A DNA stretch of 38,443 nt from Desulfocapsa sp. Its GTDB lineage: Bacteria > Desulfobacterota > Desulfobulbia > Desulfobulbales > Desulfocapsaceae. The stretch is taken from assembly GCA_022712975.1 (NCBI GenBank), contig JAFLJO010000035.1, forward strand, positions 1-38,443. Reading direction: 5' to 3'. How positions within the stretch are numbered: position 1 is the first letter of the stretch; each line of letters starts with the position of its first letter. This document shows, piece after piece, positions 23,338 to 31,733 of this stretch. The notes beneath the pieces were generated by a model. It had not been told where the DNA came from. It searched no databases and saw only the letters and a program-made list of their open reading frames with translations. The position numbers and the translations under genes were made by a program.

Positions 23338-24459
23338 ATGACGCCACAAAAATCTTGGAAAGATCCTATCCTCCACGTAAATGAAATCCATGTTGAAGAA
23401 TCATGCATGGATTTTGATTATACCAGAGACATACTTAAAAGAGCTAATCTTCCATATACCGTGATACCAGATAGATCCGATCCATCTGGTATACCAGGTG
23501 AATATCCCTGGAATCTTGTTCAGGGAAAACATCATCTTTTGTTGTGTAAAAACCGAGGACATTTTTTTAAACCCTGCCCGGGAACAAAAGAATATCGATG
23601 CTGTGATTATCAGGTACTTAATATTGGTATGGGTTGCCCTATGGATTGCGTATATTGTATCCTGCAAGCCTATTTAAATAAACCATGGCTTACTTTCTTT
23701 ATCAATACTGATGATTTACTAAGTGAAATGAGGACAGCTTTTCAAGCTGAACCTGGAAGGTTTTTTCGCATAGGGACAGGCGAATTTACAGATTCAATGG
23801 CCTTGGATAAAATTACCTGTCTCAGTCCTGTACTGGTTGAGTTCATGGCAGAACAGAAACAGGCAGTGCTTGAATTAAAGACTAAAAGTGGTGTGATTGA
23901 CAATCTTAGAGATATTAAGCATAATGGAAGAACCGTACTGGCTTGGTCATTAAACAGTACTTCAATAATGGAAAAAGAGGAAATTCGTACAGCAACTTTG
24001 GATGAACGATTACAGGCGGCAGCTCAATGTGCTAAGTGGGGCTATAAACTGGCCTTCCATTTTGATCCAATTATTGACCATCCTGGCTGGGAAGATGGTT
24101 ATGAGGAAACCATCAATAAACTGTATAAGGCTGTGCCTGCCGAACAGATTGTCTGGATATCTCTTGGTGCGCTGCGTTATTTGCCATCATTAAAAACAAT
24201 TGGGACAGAAAGGTTTCCCCAGTCCCGAATTTTTTACCAGGAATTTATTGAAGGGCTGGATAATAAAAAACGCTACTTTCGTCCAAGAAGAGTGATTCTT
24301 TATCGGCACATCTATTCCCTGTTGAAACAGCGCTCAGCACCACAAACGTGTATTTATTTCTGTATGGAAAGTGATGAGATCTGGCAGGATGTTATGGGAT
24401 ATATTCCTGAAGAAAAAGGTGGAATTCCTGCGATGCTCGATAGGACAGTAAATATCTGA
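23338..24459 (+). CDS. SPL-family radical SAM protein
   Basis: Resembles spore photoproduct lyase, which repairs UV-made thymine dimers in spore DNA. Cluster motif CPMDCVYC (Cys100, Cys104, Cys107) binds a [4Fe-4S] cluster and SAM. The preceding FKPCPGTKEYRCCDYQVLNIGMG and the following ILQAYLNKPWLT are typical of the family, as are GTGEFTDS, ELKTKS and the LAFHFDPIIDHPGW stretch. About 374 residues from ATG 23338 (AGGTAG upstream); starts at 23320 or TTG 23311 are possible. The likely host is not known to sporulate, so its true substrate may differ from the B. subtilis enzyme. It is coupled to the upstream GT2 gene. Confidence 0.9.
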   Translation: MTPQKSWKDPILHVNEIHVEESCMDFDYTRDILKRANLPYTVIPDRSDPSGIPGEYPWNLVQGKHHLLLCKNRGHFFKPCPGTKEYRCCDYQVLNIGMGCPMDCVYCILQAYLNKPWLTFFINTDDLLSEMRTAFQAEPGRFFRIGTGEFTDSMALDKITCLSPVLVEFMAEQKQAVLELKTKSGVIDNLRDIKHNGRTVLAWSLNSTSIMEKEEIRTATLDERLQAAAQCAKWGYKLAFHFDPIIDHPGWEDGYEETINKLYKAVPAEQIVWISLGALRYLPSLKTIGTERFPQSRIFYQEFIEGLDNKKRYFRPRRVILYRHIYSLLKQRSAPQTCIYFCMESDEIWQDVMGYIPEEKGGIPAMLDRTVNI

Positions 24460-24562
24460 TAAAGGTTGATACATGGGGAGGTTTATCTTCTGAAAAATTG
24501 GAATATGGTATTTAAAAAAATATAATGAAGCAAAAAGAATGTAAATTACCGGAGAAAAACAG

Positions 24563-24997
24563 ATGATTAATAAAGTGATTTTGGTTGGAAATCTTGGGCA
24601 GGATCCTGAGTTAAAATATACTCAGTCAGGAACAGCTGTTGCGACTTTAAGTGTTGCTACAAACCGTTCATGGAAAGATAAAGATGATAATTGGCAGGAT
24701 GAAACTGAGTGGCATCGTGTTATTGTTTGGGCACAGTCTGCAGAAAATTGTGCCAATAATTATTCAAAAGGCAATAAGGTGTATGTTGAAGGGCGATTGC
24801 AAACACGTAAATGGCAGGATCAGAGCGGAAATGACCGTTACACAACAGAAATTGTTGCAAATGTTATACGCAACCTTACGCCTAAAGCTGGAGATGGTTT
24901 AAATACAGGTTTTGGTGGAGAGCCGCCATTACCAGATGATACAGGCATGGGATCGGATGGTAATAGCACAGGAACTGGTGATGATGTGCCGTTTTAA
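24563..24997 (+). CDS. ssb: Single-stranded DNA-binding protein
   Basis: Coats ssDNA during replication and repair. The 144-residue chain has an OB-fold from [20 protein letters not shown] through about residue 110. A short Gly-rich linker follows, ending in the acidic tip GDDVPF that docks replication partners. The start is ATG 24563 with CCGGAG upstream. A strong terminator lies 38 bases downstream. Confidence 0.97.
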   Translation: MINKVILVGNLGQDPELKYTQSGTAVATLSVATNRSWKDKDDNWQDETEWHRVIVWAQSAENCANNYSKGNKVYVEGRLQTRKWQDQSGNDRYTTEIVANVIRNLTPKAGDGLNTGFGGEPPLPDDTGMGSDGNSTGTGDDVPF

Positions 24998-25034
24998 GGA
25001 GTACCTGATGTATATAATGTAAAAAAAACAATGT

Positions 25035-25063
25035 AAGCCCTCTTTTTTAGAGGGCTTTTTTTT
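25035..25063 (+). terminator. Intrinsic terminator of ssb
   Basis: AAGCCCTCT pairs with AGAGGGCTT around a short T loop, followed by TTTTTTTT. It is a textbook rho-independent terminator. Confidence 0.85.
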
Positions 25064-25072
25064 GTTAGTGCT

Positions 25073-25100
25073 TAGGAACGTACACGAAATAACTTGAACT
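25073..25100 (+). repeat. R1 half-element, left end
   Basis: GCTTAGGAACGTACACGAAA, then TAACTTGAAC: an R1 end without its partner nearby. The reverse-complement end appears at 26992-27011 on the other side of the hydrogenase gene. Confidence 0.6.
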
Positions 25101-25131
25101 TGTTGTTGAAATTGGAAAGGCGAAGTTTAAT

Positions 25132-25148
25132 TGTAACGGATTGTCCGT
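25132..25148 (-). other. Small hairpin downstream of the hydrogenase gene
   Basis: TAACGGATTGTCCGTTA forms a 7-bp perfect stem with a 3-base loop, about 25 bases after the hydrogenase stop codon. No T-tract follows. Confidence 0.4.
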
Positions 25149-25173
25149 TATAAACCAACAAGGTCAGATCAAA

Positions 25174-26937
25174 TTAATGAACCGCACAGGTGATGCATGG
25201 ATCCATGGCTCGAACCAGTTCCTCCAGCAGAGCAGTTTTTTTATCATTGGACTCTGTCCGATAACTCCGAAGTAACAGGGAAGCCTCTTGTTCAAGACAG
25301 GCAAGATTGAGAACCGTGGGAGGAATAATATTGTATAAGACTACATTCCCCTGTTTGTCAATATGTGTCTCATGGAACAAAAGGCCTCTAGGCGCTTCTA
25401 TGGCACTTACTCCTTTTTTTGGCCAGAGGCCACTACTCTCCAGGGCTTGTTGGCGGACTTCTTTCCGGTCAACTACCACTCTTCCTAAATCTTCACTTTG
25501 AACCAACTCCAAGAGACGGATTGCTTCTTCAAGATAATGGACAATCTCTATGGCTTGGGCAACATTGGAGTGAAAGGGGTTACTGAACTTCAGGCCACTC
25601 TCTTTAAGAATTTTTCCTGCCAATGGATTTAAGCTCTGATGATAATAAAAAAGACGAGCCAGTGCTCCTGTTTTAATGGGGATATTCGGGACAAGGCAGG
25701 CCACTTTACTTGGGCGCCCAGGGACGATGGATTCGTTGATAAATTCCCGATAATCATCAACGGCAAAAGGATCAGGATTATTATAGCGGATTCTGACCCC
25801 GAACATGGGATAGATATCCTTAATCTCCGGTTGAATGCACAACATATGTGCCGAAGTAACCGCTTCTGGCCAATCAAATTCTGAAAAAATTCGTACCAGA
25901 TCCAATGAATTATTGATAACTTTTGAGATTTTTTCCCCCAGGCCAAAAAGTCTCGCTGGATCTGGAGCCTTGGAGAAACCTCCAACTGTCAATGCTACCG
26001 GATGCAGGGGGGCTCCGCCAATGATATCGAAGAACTCTTCAGTGACACGCTTAATCTTTAAGAAACTATGATATTCAGCAGGATAACGGCGGATAACGTC
26101 AAGACTTGATCCAAGTCCGGCAATGGATGGCAGAATCATCAAATAGAGATGAAGCAGATGGCTCTGCACCATTTGTCCACACTGGAAAATACGACGTAAA
26201 CGTCTACTGGGGATATTGGGTCGTATGTTTAAAGCATTTTCGATAGCCTTTATGGAGCAGATATAATGTGCCACGGGACAGATTCCGCAGATCCTGCTGT
26301 GTACCCTTGGAGAGGTGAGATAAGGTTTCCCCACCACCAAAGCCTCCGTAAACCGTTCCCCTTCTTCAGGGTAAAAATGAGCCGTTTCTTTTTTGAAATC
26401 TGCTTTAAGACTTCCGTGTCCTTCTATTCTTGACACATAATTCGGCTGATGAACTTTCAGTATTTTGGATGTAACAGGTTGCTGTCTTAACTCGTTGAGT
26501 AATTTTGCCGCCACCTCAATATTTGCTGGACAGCCTGGAATAACGTGATCGACTTTCACTACTTCGGCAACAGGCTTAACGAATTGCGTTACGGTTTGAT
26601 GCTCTGGTGAATACACCAATGCCTTGAGATTGTTTAAATTCTCTGGAGTAAGTTGGGAAAACACATGACCTGACATTGCGCACACTCCCATAGCCACAAC
26701 AAGAGCACAGGTTTCTCTGGCTTGTTTCAGGATCTCAACCTGTGCGTCATTGCAGGCGTAGCCTTCCACAAAAACAACATCGTAGTCAGCGGCTGCACCT
26801 GTCTGTAACATCCGCCAGGTGGTGATCTCAAAATCCTGGATTATATCGAGAAAGGCCGTGTCAAGCCGGAGCAGATTCACCTCGCAACCAGAGCAACCGG
26901 TCAAATCAAGAAAGGCAATTTTCGTTTTTTTATGCAT
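25174..26937 (-). CDS. Fused small-large subunit [NiFe] hydrogenase
   Basis: One 587-residue chain holds both hydrogenase subunits. The N-terminal part (1-150) is a short small subunit with Cys15, Cys18 (TGCSGCEVN), Cys86 and Cys136 (PGCPAN), enough for one proximal [4Fe-4S] cluster, as in HoxY/MvhG-like group 3 proteins. There is no Tat signal. The linker is about 15 residues. The large subunit starts at RIEGHGSLK (170-178) and has the nickel ligands RICGIC (Cys217, Cys220) and DPCITCAVH (Cys581, Cys584). EAPRGLLFHETHID is also present. The protein stops at His587, exactly where most large subunits are cleaved, so no C-terminal extension exists and no maturation protease should be needed. 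No diaphorase, F420, Hdr, ferredoxin or Hyp genes lie in the window. Function in H2 uptake, evolution or sensing is open. R1 half-repeats flank it. Confidence 0.88.
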   Translation of the reverse strand: MHKKTKIAFLDLTGCSGCEVNLLRLDTAFLDIIQDFEITTWRMLQTGAAADYDVVFVEGYACNDAQVEILKQARETCALVVAMGVCAMSGHVFSQLTPENLNNLKALVYSPEHQTVTQFVKPVAEVVKVDHVIPGCPANIEVAAKLLNELRQQPVTSKILKVHQPNYVSRIEGHGSLKADFKKETAHFYPEEGERFTEALVVGKPYLTSPRVHSRICGICPVAHYICSIKAIENALNIRPNIPSRRLRRIFQCGQMVQSHLLHLYLMILPSIAGLGSSLDVIRRYPAEYHSFLKIKRVTEEFFDIIGGAPLHPVALTVGGFSKAPDPARLFGLGEKISKVINNSLDLVRIFSEFDWPEAVTSAHMLCIQPEIKDIYPMFGVRIRYNNPDPFAVDDYREFINESIVPGRPSKVACLVPNIPIKTGALARLFYYHQSLNPLAGKILKESGLKFSNPFHSNVAQAIEIVHYLEEAIRLLELVQSEDLGRVVVDRKEVRQQALESSGLWPKKGVSAIEAPRGLLFHETHIDKQGNVVLYNIIPPTVLNLACLEQEASLLLRSYRTESNDKKTALLEELVRAMDPCITCAVH

Positions 26938-26991
26938 TATTGGCTGTAACTGCTATGTGCATGATGATTGATATTTTATCTAATGTAGACA

Positions 26992-27011
26992 TAGTTCGTG
27001 CCCGTTCCTAA
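26992..27011 (+). repeat. R1 half-element, right end
   Basis: TTCGTGCCCGTTCCTAAGC is the right end of R1. Together with GCTTAGGAACG at 25073 it makes an inverted pair enclosing only the hydrogenase gene (about 1.9 kb apart). Confidence 0.55.
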
Positions 27012-27025
27012 GCGAGCTTGTTTTT

Positions 27026-27469
27026 TCAAACAACGTTTTCCCGAATATTTCTGAGGCGCAAGACGGAACATGGAGCATCCCGATAAACGTGTTTGGCGCA
27101 GGTGTGACTGAAGGCCTCGTTGATATCACGATACCTGTTATGATAAACAACAATCAGGTCTGCCTCCCATTTTTTTGCCATTTTCACTATTTCTTCGTAG
27201 TGTTTTCCAGAACGAATTTTGAAGGTTACTGATTCATCACAGTTTTCAACTACAAAGGCTTTTAGTTCGTCTCTAAAATGTTCGATAGCTTCTTTACGAA
27301 CTCTGTCTGAGATAAAAGACCCTACGATCGGCATACCAAAGCCAGGCATGACAGAGATAAGTCTTATTTCAGCACCAAATGGTTTTGCTATTGCTGTTAC
27401 ACCATCGTAAACAGCTTTGGCAGCAATGGGGCGATCAACATCGATGGGAACTAAGATTTTTTTAAACAT
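27026..27469 (-). CDS. Universal stress protein (UspA family)
   Basis: A 147-residue Usp-fold protein. It starts MFKKILVPIDVDRPIAAKAVYDG; I use ATG 27469 because GGAG lies seven to eight bases upstream. The family ATP-binding motif G2xG9xG(S/T) is largely missing. Near the end are DLIVVYHNRYRD and YRDAPCSVLRLR where ATP-binding members have GSRG. It is therefore perhaps of the non-ATP-binding kind. It follows the TRAP permease gene on the same strand. In Halomonas, TeaD, a universal stress protein, regulates the TeaABC TRAP transporter, so a similar role here is plausible. Confidence 0.88.
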   Translation of the reverse strand: MFKKILVPIDVDRPIAAKAVYDGVTAIAKPFGAEIRLISVMPGFGMPIVGSFISDRVRKEAIEHFRDELKAFVVENCDESVTFKIRSGKHYEEIVKMAKKWEADLIVVYHNRYRDINEAFSHTCAKHVYRDAPCSVLRLRNIRENVV

Positions 27470-27540
27470 ATCACTCTCCAAAAGGTTTTTCTTTTAACCT
27501 TTCAACTTGAACCAGAGCCACACAAATAAGTACAGGCCGT

Positions 27541-27588
27541 GGCTCTTTAGTACCTTATACCGGCTTACTGTTCATCACCGGTGTTAGT
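27541..27588 (-). repeat. R3 interspersed repeat, copy b
   Basis: The minus strand reads CTAACACCGGTGATGAACAG, TAAGCCGGTATAAGGTACTA. It lies in the gap between the TRAP permease and the universal stress protein genes. Confidence 0.65.
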
Positions 27589-27622
27589 TTTTAAATTCGT
27601 TTACGTCTAATATTGTTATAAC

Positions 27623-30205
27623 CTAAGCCGTGAGTATATCCTCCTTCTTTTTTCGACGGATCTGGACAAGATAGACAAAAACAAATAAGGCATAAGCAGG
27701 TATAAAGAGAAGTTGCTTGGGAGGTCTGTCAGTCGGCATTTGAATAGTCAGAATTTCCTGATCAAAGTCCATACCTACTTTTTTAGCAGCACTGCCAAAA
27801 GCAACATAATCTATAAGAACTTTACCATCTTCTTCTCGTGTTTCAATACCAATTCCGCTTAAGCGAGCCTTACCGGATTCCTGATCTCCAACCGGCAGCA
27901 TAACAGTTTTGGTGTATTCATCCCCATTCATGCGTTCACCCTTGATCATTATTCGTAGTAGAGAGCCGGGTTTGGATTCTGCAAGAATGGTTTCAATATG
28001 AGTCGGAGATTCACTGGAAAGAGGTGGAAAAAACTTATCCCAAACAAATCCTGGCCGGAAGAGCACGAAGGTCACTAAAAGAAGTGCCACTGTTTCCCAG
28101 ATACGGCTTTTAACAATGAAATAGCCCTGCGTTGCGGCTGCAAATGCCATCATGGCAGCAACTGCCGCAGTAACAACTAGCCCCAGAACGATCCAACTGT
28201 CCACTCCTATCAGCAATAACTGGGTATTAAAGATAAACATAAATGGCAGGATAGCCGTTCTGATATCGTAGGCAAAGCCCTGTATACCGGTTTTGATCGG
28301 ATCTCCTCCAGAAATCCCTGCAGCCGCAAAGGCAGCTAGCCCGACAGGTGGTGTATCATCGGCAAGAATTCCAAAGTAAAAGACAAACAGATGCACAGCA
28401 ATTAAAGGTACGATGAGACCATTCTGGGCACCAAGCTCTACAATTACCGGAGCCATAAGAGTGGAAACAACAATATAGTTTGCGGTCGTTGGCAGTCCCA
28501 TGCCAAGTATTAAGCTGATGATAGCAGTAAAAATAAGGATCAGCATAAGGTTACCACCTGAAATAAACTCAACAAAATCAGTCATAACAAGACCAACACC
28601 CGTGAGTGTGATGGTGCCGACAACAATACCTGCTGCAGCAGTTGCAACACCAATACCAATCATATTTCTGGCACCGGACAGCAGTCCGTTGATGAAATCA
28701 TCAAAACCATTTTTAAAAGAAAAGTCGTCATCCTGACTTTTTCTAAAAAGCCCTTTTAAAGGGCGTTGAGTTAAGACAATAACCATCATTAAAACTGTGG
28801 CCCAGAAGGCTGACAGGGAAGGGGACAGGCGCTCCACAACCAGGCACCACATAAGCACAACAATGGGAAGTAGAAAATATAATCCTGCCTGAGCAGTTAT
28901 CCAAATTTCGGGGAGTTCTTTGATGTCGTGTGTTTGCTCAAGCTCAGGTACCTTGGTGGCATAAAAGATAAGTCCAATATAAGTAGCAGCAAGTAAGCCT
29001 GATACAATGTAAATAGTGAAGTCGCCGGCAACTGTTTTGATCCACCCTATGCCATAATAGGTGAAGGCAGCCATGACAAGCATAAATAAAAAGCTAAACA
29101 CAAATGATAGCATTTTCTGGGCAAGTGTTTGTGTAACTCTCTTTTTCATACCTTCAAGTCCAATCTTACAGGCTTCAAGATGAACAATATAAATAAGTGC
29201 TATATAAGAGATGATTGCTGGTAAAAATGCAGCTTTAATAACTTCAAGGTAGCTGATACCGACATACTCGACCATGAGAAAAGCGGCTGCACCCATAACA
29301 GGAGGCATAAGCTGACCATTGGTAGAACAGGCAACTTCAATGGCTCCAGCTTTTTCAGCTTTAAAACCGACTTTCTTCATCAGGGGGATGGTAAATGTTC
29401 CGGTTGTTACAACATTTGCGATTGATGATCCTGAAACCAGCCCGGTAAGCCCTGATGAAACAACAGCAGCCTTGGCAGGGCCGCCCTTGAGATGTCCAAG
29501 GCAGGCAAATGCAGTACGAATGAAATAGTTACCGGCACCGGCAGATTCTAAAAGTGCGCCAAAAAGAACAAACATAAAAACCATACTGGTGGAAACACCG
29601 AGAGCTACACCAAAAACACCTTCGGTTCCCAACCAGTAGTGGGACATGCCCTTATTCAGGCTAGCTCCCTTATGGGCAATAACATCCGGCATAAATTGAC
29701 CGCCAAAAGTATAGATACAAAATATTGCGGCAACCACCATCAGTGGAGGACCCAAGGCTCGGCGTGTTGCTTCAAGCAGTAGAATGAGACCGGTAACTGC
29801 CACGATGATATCCATTTGACTTGGATCACCTGGACGTTCTGCAAGTCCTGCATAAAAGAAATACAAATATGAGGCACAAAAGGCTGCAATCATACCAAGA
29901 ACCCAATCCTGAATGGGAATGTAGTTTCGTGGAGAAGATTTAAAAGTAGGAAAAGCTGTGTAAGAAAGAAAAACAGCAAAGGCCAGGTGAATGGCTCTTG
30001 CTTCTGTGTCGTTAATAACAAAAAAATTAAAAATAAATGGAAGAGGAGAAGCGTACCAAAGCTGAAAAAGAGTCCAGAAAAGCGGAACTAAAAAAAGGAT
30101 CTTTTTAGGAAAAGCACCCGTTGGATTTCGGGCACCGAAGTCTGTCGCAGCGATCATCTCCTGAAGTTCTGTATCGGTTTTTATATCGAGTTTTTCTTCA
30201 CTCAT
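27623..30205 (-). CDS. TRAP transporter fused permease (4TM-12TM) with DUF3394
   Basis: Secondary transporter that moves organic acids, or another TAXI ligand, across the inner membrane using an ion gradient. The 860-residue chain contains the small DctQ-like part (about 25-130) fused to the large DctM-like part (about 130-690). Conserved segments include GSSIANVVTTGTFTIPLMKK, GLPTTANYIVVSTLMAPVIVE and DDTPPVGLAAFAAAGISGGDP. From about 725 a soluble DUF3394-type domain follows, with GSAAKKVGMDFDQEI resembling a PDZ turn. It ends with a last hydrophobic segment and a basic tail (RRKKKED). It is separated from its TAXI gene by a 354-base gap full of repeats and a terminator, so the two may be expressed at different levels. 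Confidence 0.95.
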   Translation of the reverse strand: MSEEKLDIKTDTELQEMIAATDFGARNPTGAFPKKILFLVPLFWTLFQLWYASPLPFIFNFFVINDTEARAIHLAFAVFLSYTAFPTFKSSPRNYIPIQDWVLGMIAAFCASYLYFFYAGLAERPGDPSQMDIIVAVTGLILLLEATRRALGPPLMVVAAIFCIYTFGGQFMPDVIAHKGASLNKGMSHYWLGTEGVFGVALGVSTSMVFMFVLFGALLESAGAGNYFIRTAFACLGHLKGGPAKAAVVSSGLTGLVSGSSIANVVTTGTFTIPLMKKVGFKAEKAGAIEVACSTNGQLMPPVMGAAAFLMVEYVGISYLEVIKAAFLPAIISYIALIYIVHLEACKIGLEGMKKRVTQTLAQKMLSFVFSFLFMLVMAAFTYYGIGWIKTVAGDFTIYIVSGLLAATYIGLIFYATKVPELEQTHDIKELPEIWITAQAGLYFLLPIVVLMWCLVVERLSPSLSAFWATVLMMVIVLTQRPLKGLFRKSQDDDFSFKNGFDDFINGLLSGARNMIGIGVATAAAGIVVGTITLTGVGLVMTDFVEFISGGNLMLILIFTAIISLILGMGLPTTANYIVVSTLMAPVIVELGAQNGLIVPLIAVHLFVFYFGILADDTPPVGLAAFAAAGISGGDPIKTGIQGFAYDIRTAILPFMFIFNTQLLLIGVDSWIVLGLVVTAAVAAMMAFAAATQGYFIVKSRIWETVALLLVTFVLFRPGFVWDKFFPPLSSESPTHIETILAESKPGSLLRIMIKGERMNGDEYTKTVMLPVGDQESGKARLSGIGIETREEDGKVLIDYVAFGSAAKKVGMDFDQEILTIQMPTDRPPKQLLFIPAYALFVFVYLVQIRRKKKEDILTA

Positions 30206-30293
30206 GCGATGATACCTTTAGTTATGGTTGCTTCGTGTGACTCCCAAGAATGGTAATGGGAAATGATCACTGCTGAAAAACGATGGGGGGGAA

Positions 30294-30510
30294 GGAACGT
30301 ACACGAAATAATTTAAAGATCTCGGAGTCTGCGCTTACCTACTTGTCCTTTGCTCCATCCGAAAAAAATTGCGGCGGAATATGTTCAGGTATCGGAAAAT
30401 CAAAGTTTCTGTGGGAGTTGTTTCTATGTTGCTTGCCGAAAACCTCATACCGAATACCGAACACCTTCTGCCCGCAGGGCATCAGGTTCAACTTATTTCG
30501 TTCCGTTCCT
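30294..30510 (+). repeat. R1 palindromic repeat, copy d (carries an R2 copy)
   Basis: Left end GGAACGTACACGAAATAA, right end CAACTTATTTCGTTCC and GTTCCT. Its interior TTTGCTCCATCCGAAAAAAA then TTGCGGCGGAATATGTTCAG matches the interior of copy f at 31733. After ATGTTCAG, an R2 repeat (30387-30470) is inserted. A G-run (30285-30291) precedes it. Together with the terminator this fills the gap between the TAXI and TRAP permease genes. Confidence 0.7.
30387..30470 (+). repeat. R2 interspersed repeat, copy d (inside R1)
   Basis: GGTATCGGAAAATCAAAGTT, TCTGTGGGA, then CATACCGAATACCGAACACC. It matches copies a to c, including the reiterated tail, and is nested within R1 copy d. Confidence 0.65.
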
Positions 30511-30513
30511 ATC

Positions 30514-30547
30514 AAAAAAGGCGTACCACTAAACGGTACGCCTTTTT
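30514..30547 (-). terminator. Intrinsic terminator after the TAXI gene
   Basis: AAAAAGGCGTACC pairs with GGTACGCCTTTTT around a 7-base loop. On the minus strand a T-tract follows. It is 13 bases after the TAXI stop codon, so most transcripts should end before the permease gene. Confidence 0.8.
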
Positions 30548-30559
30548 AATCAGACAGGA

Positions 30560-31531
30560 CTATTTAAGAAGACCAACTTCTTTATAGTACTTGGCAGCTC
30601 CATCATGCAAAGGAGCAGAGAGACCATCTTTTATCATCTCTTCTTTTTTCAGGTTTTTAAATGCTGGATGCAGTTTCTGGAAGGAATCAAAGTTCTCAAA
30701 TACTGCTTTAACTACATTGTAGATAACGTCTTCAGAAACATCGGTGGAAGAAACAAAGGTAGCACCTACGCCAAAAGTTTTGATATCAGTATCGGTTCCA
30801 CGATACATTCCACCAGGGATGGTAGCAGTACGGTAGTAGTCATTGTCTGCGACAAGTTTGTTTACTTCAGGCCCTGTTACGTTAACCAGGATTGCATCAC
30901 ATGTTGTGGTAGCCTCTTTAATGGATCCACTTGGATGTCCAGCGACGAAAACCATGGCATCAATTTTGTTGTCACAAAGTGCTCTGGACTGTTCTGAAGA
31001 TTTCAACTCTGAGGCAAGTTTGAAATCTTTTTTGGTCCAACCAAGAGCATCCATCAGAACTTCCATGGTACCACGCTGGCCGGAACCGGGGTTACCAATG
31101 TTCACACGTTTACCTTTCAAATCTTTGAAATCAGTAATACCGGAATCAGCACGGGCAACAACGGTGAATGGCTCAGGATGAATAGAGAAAACTGAACGAA
31201 GTTTTTTATTTGGTCCTTTTTTCTCAAATTTTGAAGTTCCGTGATATGCATGATACTGCCAATCAGACTGGGCAACACCCATATCAAGATCACCGGCAGC
31301 AATGGTATTCAGATTGTAAACAGAACCACCGGTACTCTCAACTGAGCACCGGATTCCATGATCGCTTCTTGTCTTATTTACAAGACGACAAATAGCACCG
31401 CCAGTTGGATAATAAACACCAGTAACACCACCGGTGCCGATGGTTACAAATTGTTGGTCGGCAAACGATGGGGTAGAGGCGAGAGTGAGGGCAAATCCGC
31501 AGCCAATGGCAATTTTCGATACAAGTTTCAT
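30560..31531 (-). CDS. TAXI-family TRAP substrate-binding protein
   Basis: Periplasmic receptor that delivers a substrate to the fused TRAP permease. The start is ATG 31531 (AGGAG eight bases upstream); a frame to 31555 adds eight residues and no ribosome site. The signal peptide is [20 protein letters not shown], then PSFA and a cleavage before DQQ. The mature part has the family opening [20 protein letters not shown], then [19 protein letters not shown] and [21 protein letters not shown]. Length 323 is typical. The ligand cannot be named; related TAXI proteins bind small dicarboxylates or glutamate-like molecules. Confidence 0.94.
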   Translation of the reverse strand: MKLVSKIAIGCGFALTLASTPSFADQQFVTIGTGGVTGVYYPTGGAICRLVNKTRSDHGIRCSVESTGGSVYNLNTIAAGDLDMGVAQSDWQYHAYHGTSKFEKKGPNKKLRSVFSIHPEPFTVVARADSGITDFKDLKGKRVNIGNPGSGQRGTMEVLMDALGWTKKDFKLASELKSSEQSRALCDNKIDAMVFVAGHPSGSIKEATTTCDAILVNVTGPEVNKLVADNDYYRTATIPGGMYRGTDTDIKTFGVGATFVSSTDVSEDVIYNVVKAVFENFDSFQKLHPAFKNLKKEEMIKDGLSAPLHDGAAKYYKEVGLLK

Positions 31532-31557
31532 TCGTGTTCTCCTAAGGATAAACAATT

Positions 31558-31605
31558 AGGAACGGGAACGAAATAAGTTGTTCAAGTTATTTTGTTCCCG
31601 TTCCT
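31558..31605 (+). repeat. R1 palindromic repeat, copy e (minimal)
   Basis: AGGAACGGGAACGAAATAAG and the inverse TTATTTTGTTCCCGTTCCT, a 48-base nearly perfect palindrome with a short centre. It lies about 25 bases upstream of the TAXI start codon, in its leader. Confidence 0.75.
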
Positions 31606-31690
31606 TTAATAGATTAAATAGTTTTCTGTTTAATCTGCTTTCTGTCAGTTTGGTGCAGTTTCCTTTGTTTGTGACCTCCTTTAGCTTTCA

Positions 31691-31733
31691 TTAGCACCAG
31701 TGATGAACGATAAGCCGGTAATAGGGTACTAAT
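31691..31733 (+). repeat. R3 interspersed repeat, copy c
   Basis: TTAGCACCAGTGATGAACGA, TAAGCCGGTAATAGGGTACTA. It is directly followed by R1 copy f. It matches copy b most closely. Confidence 0.6.

Noticed and set aside
24998..25173. Possible small gene between ssb and the hydrogenase gene
   Set aside because: The stretch is accounted for by a terminator, an R1 end and a small hairpin; no frame with a ribosome site is seen.
30283..30587. Plus-strand frames of 60-88 codons upstream of the TRAP permease gene
   Set aside because: They lie wholly in R1/R2 repeats and a terminator, without ribosome sites or family features.
31655..31680. AAAGGAGGTCAC on the minus strand, a near-perfect ribosome-binding site
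   Set aside because: No start codon or open frame follows at the right distance. It may be a relic or chance.
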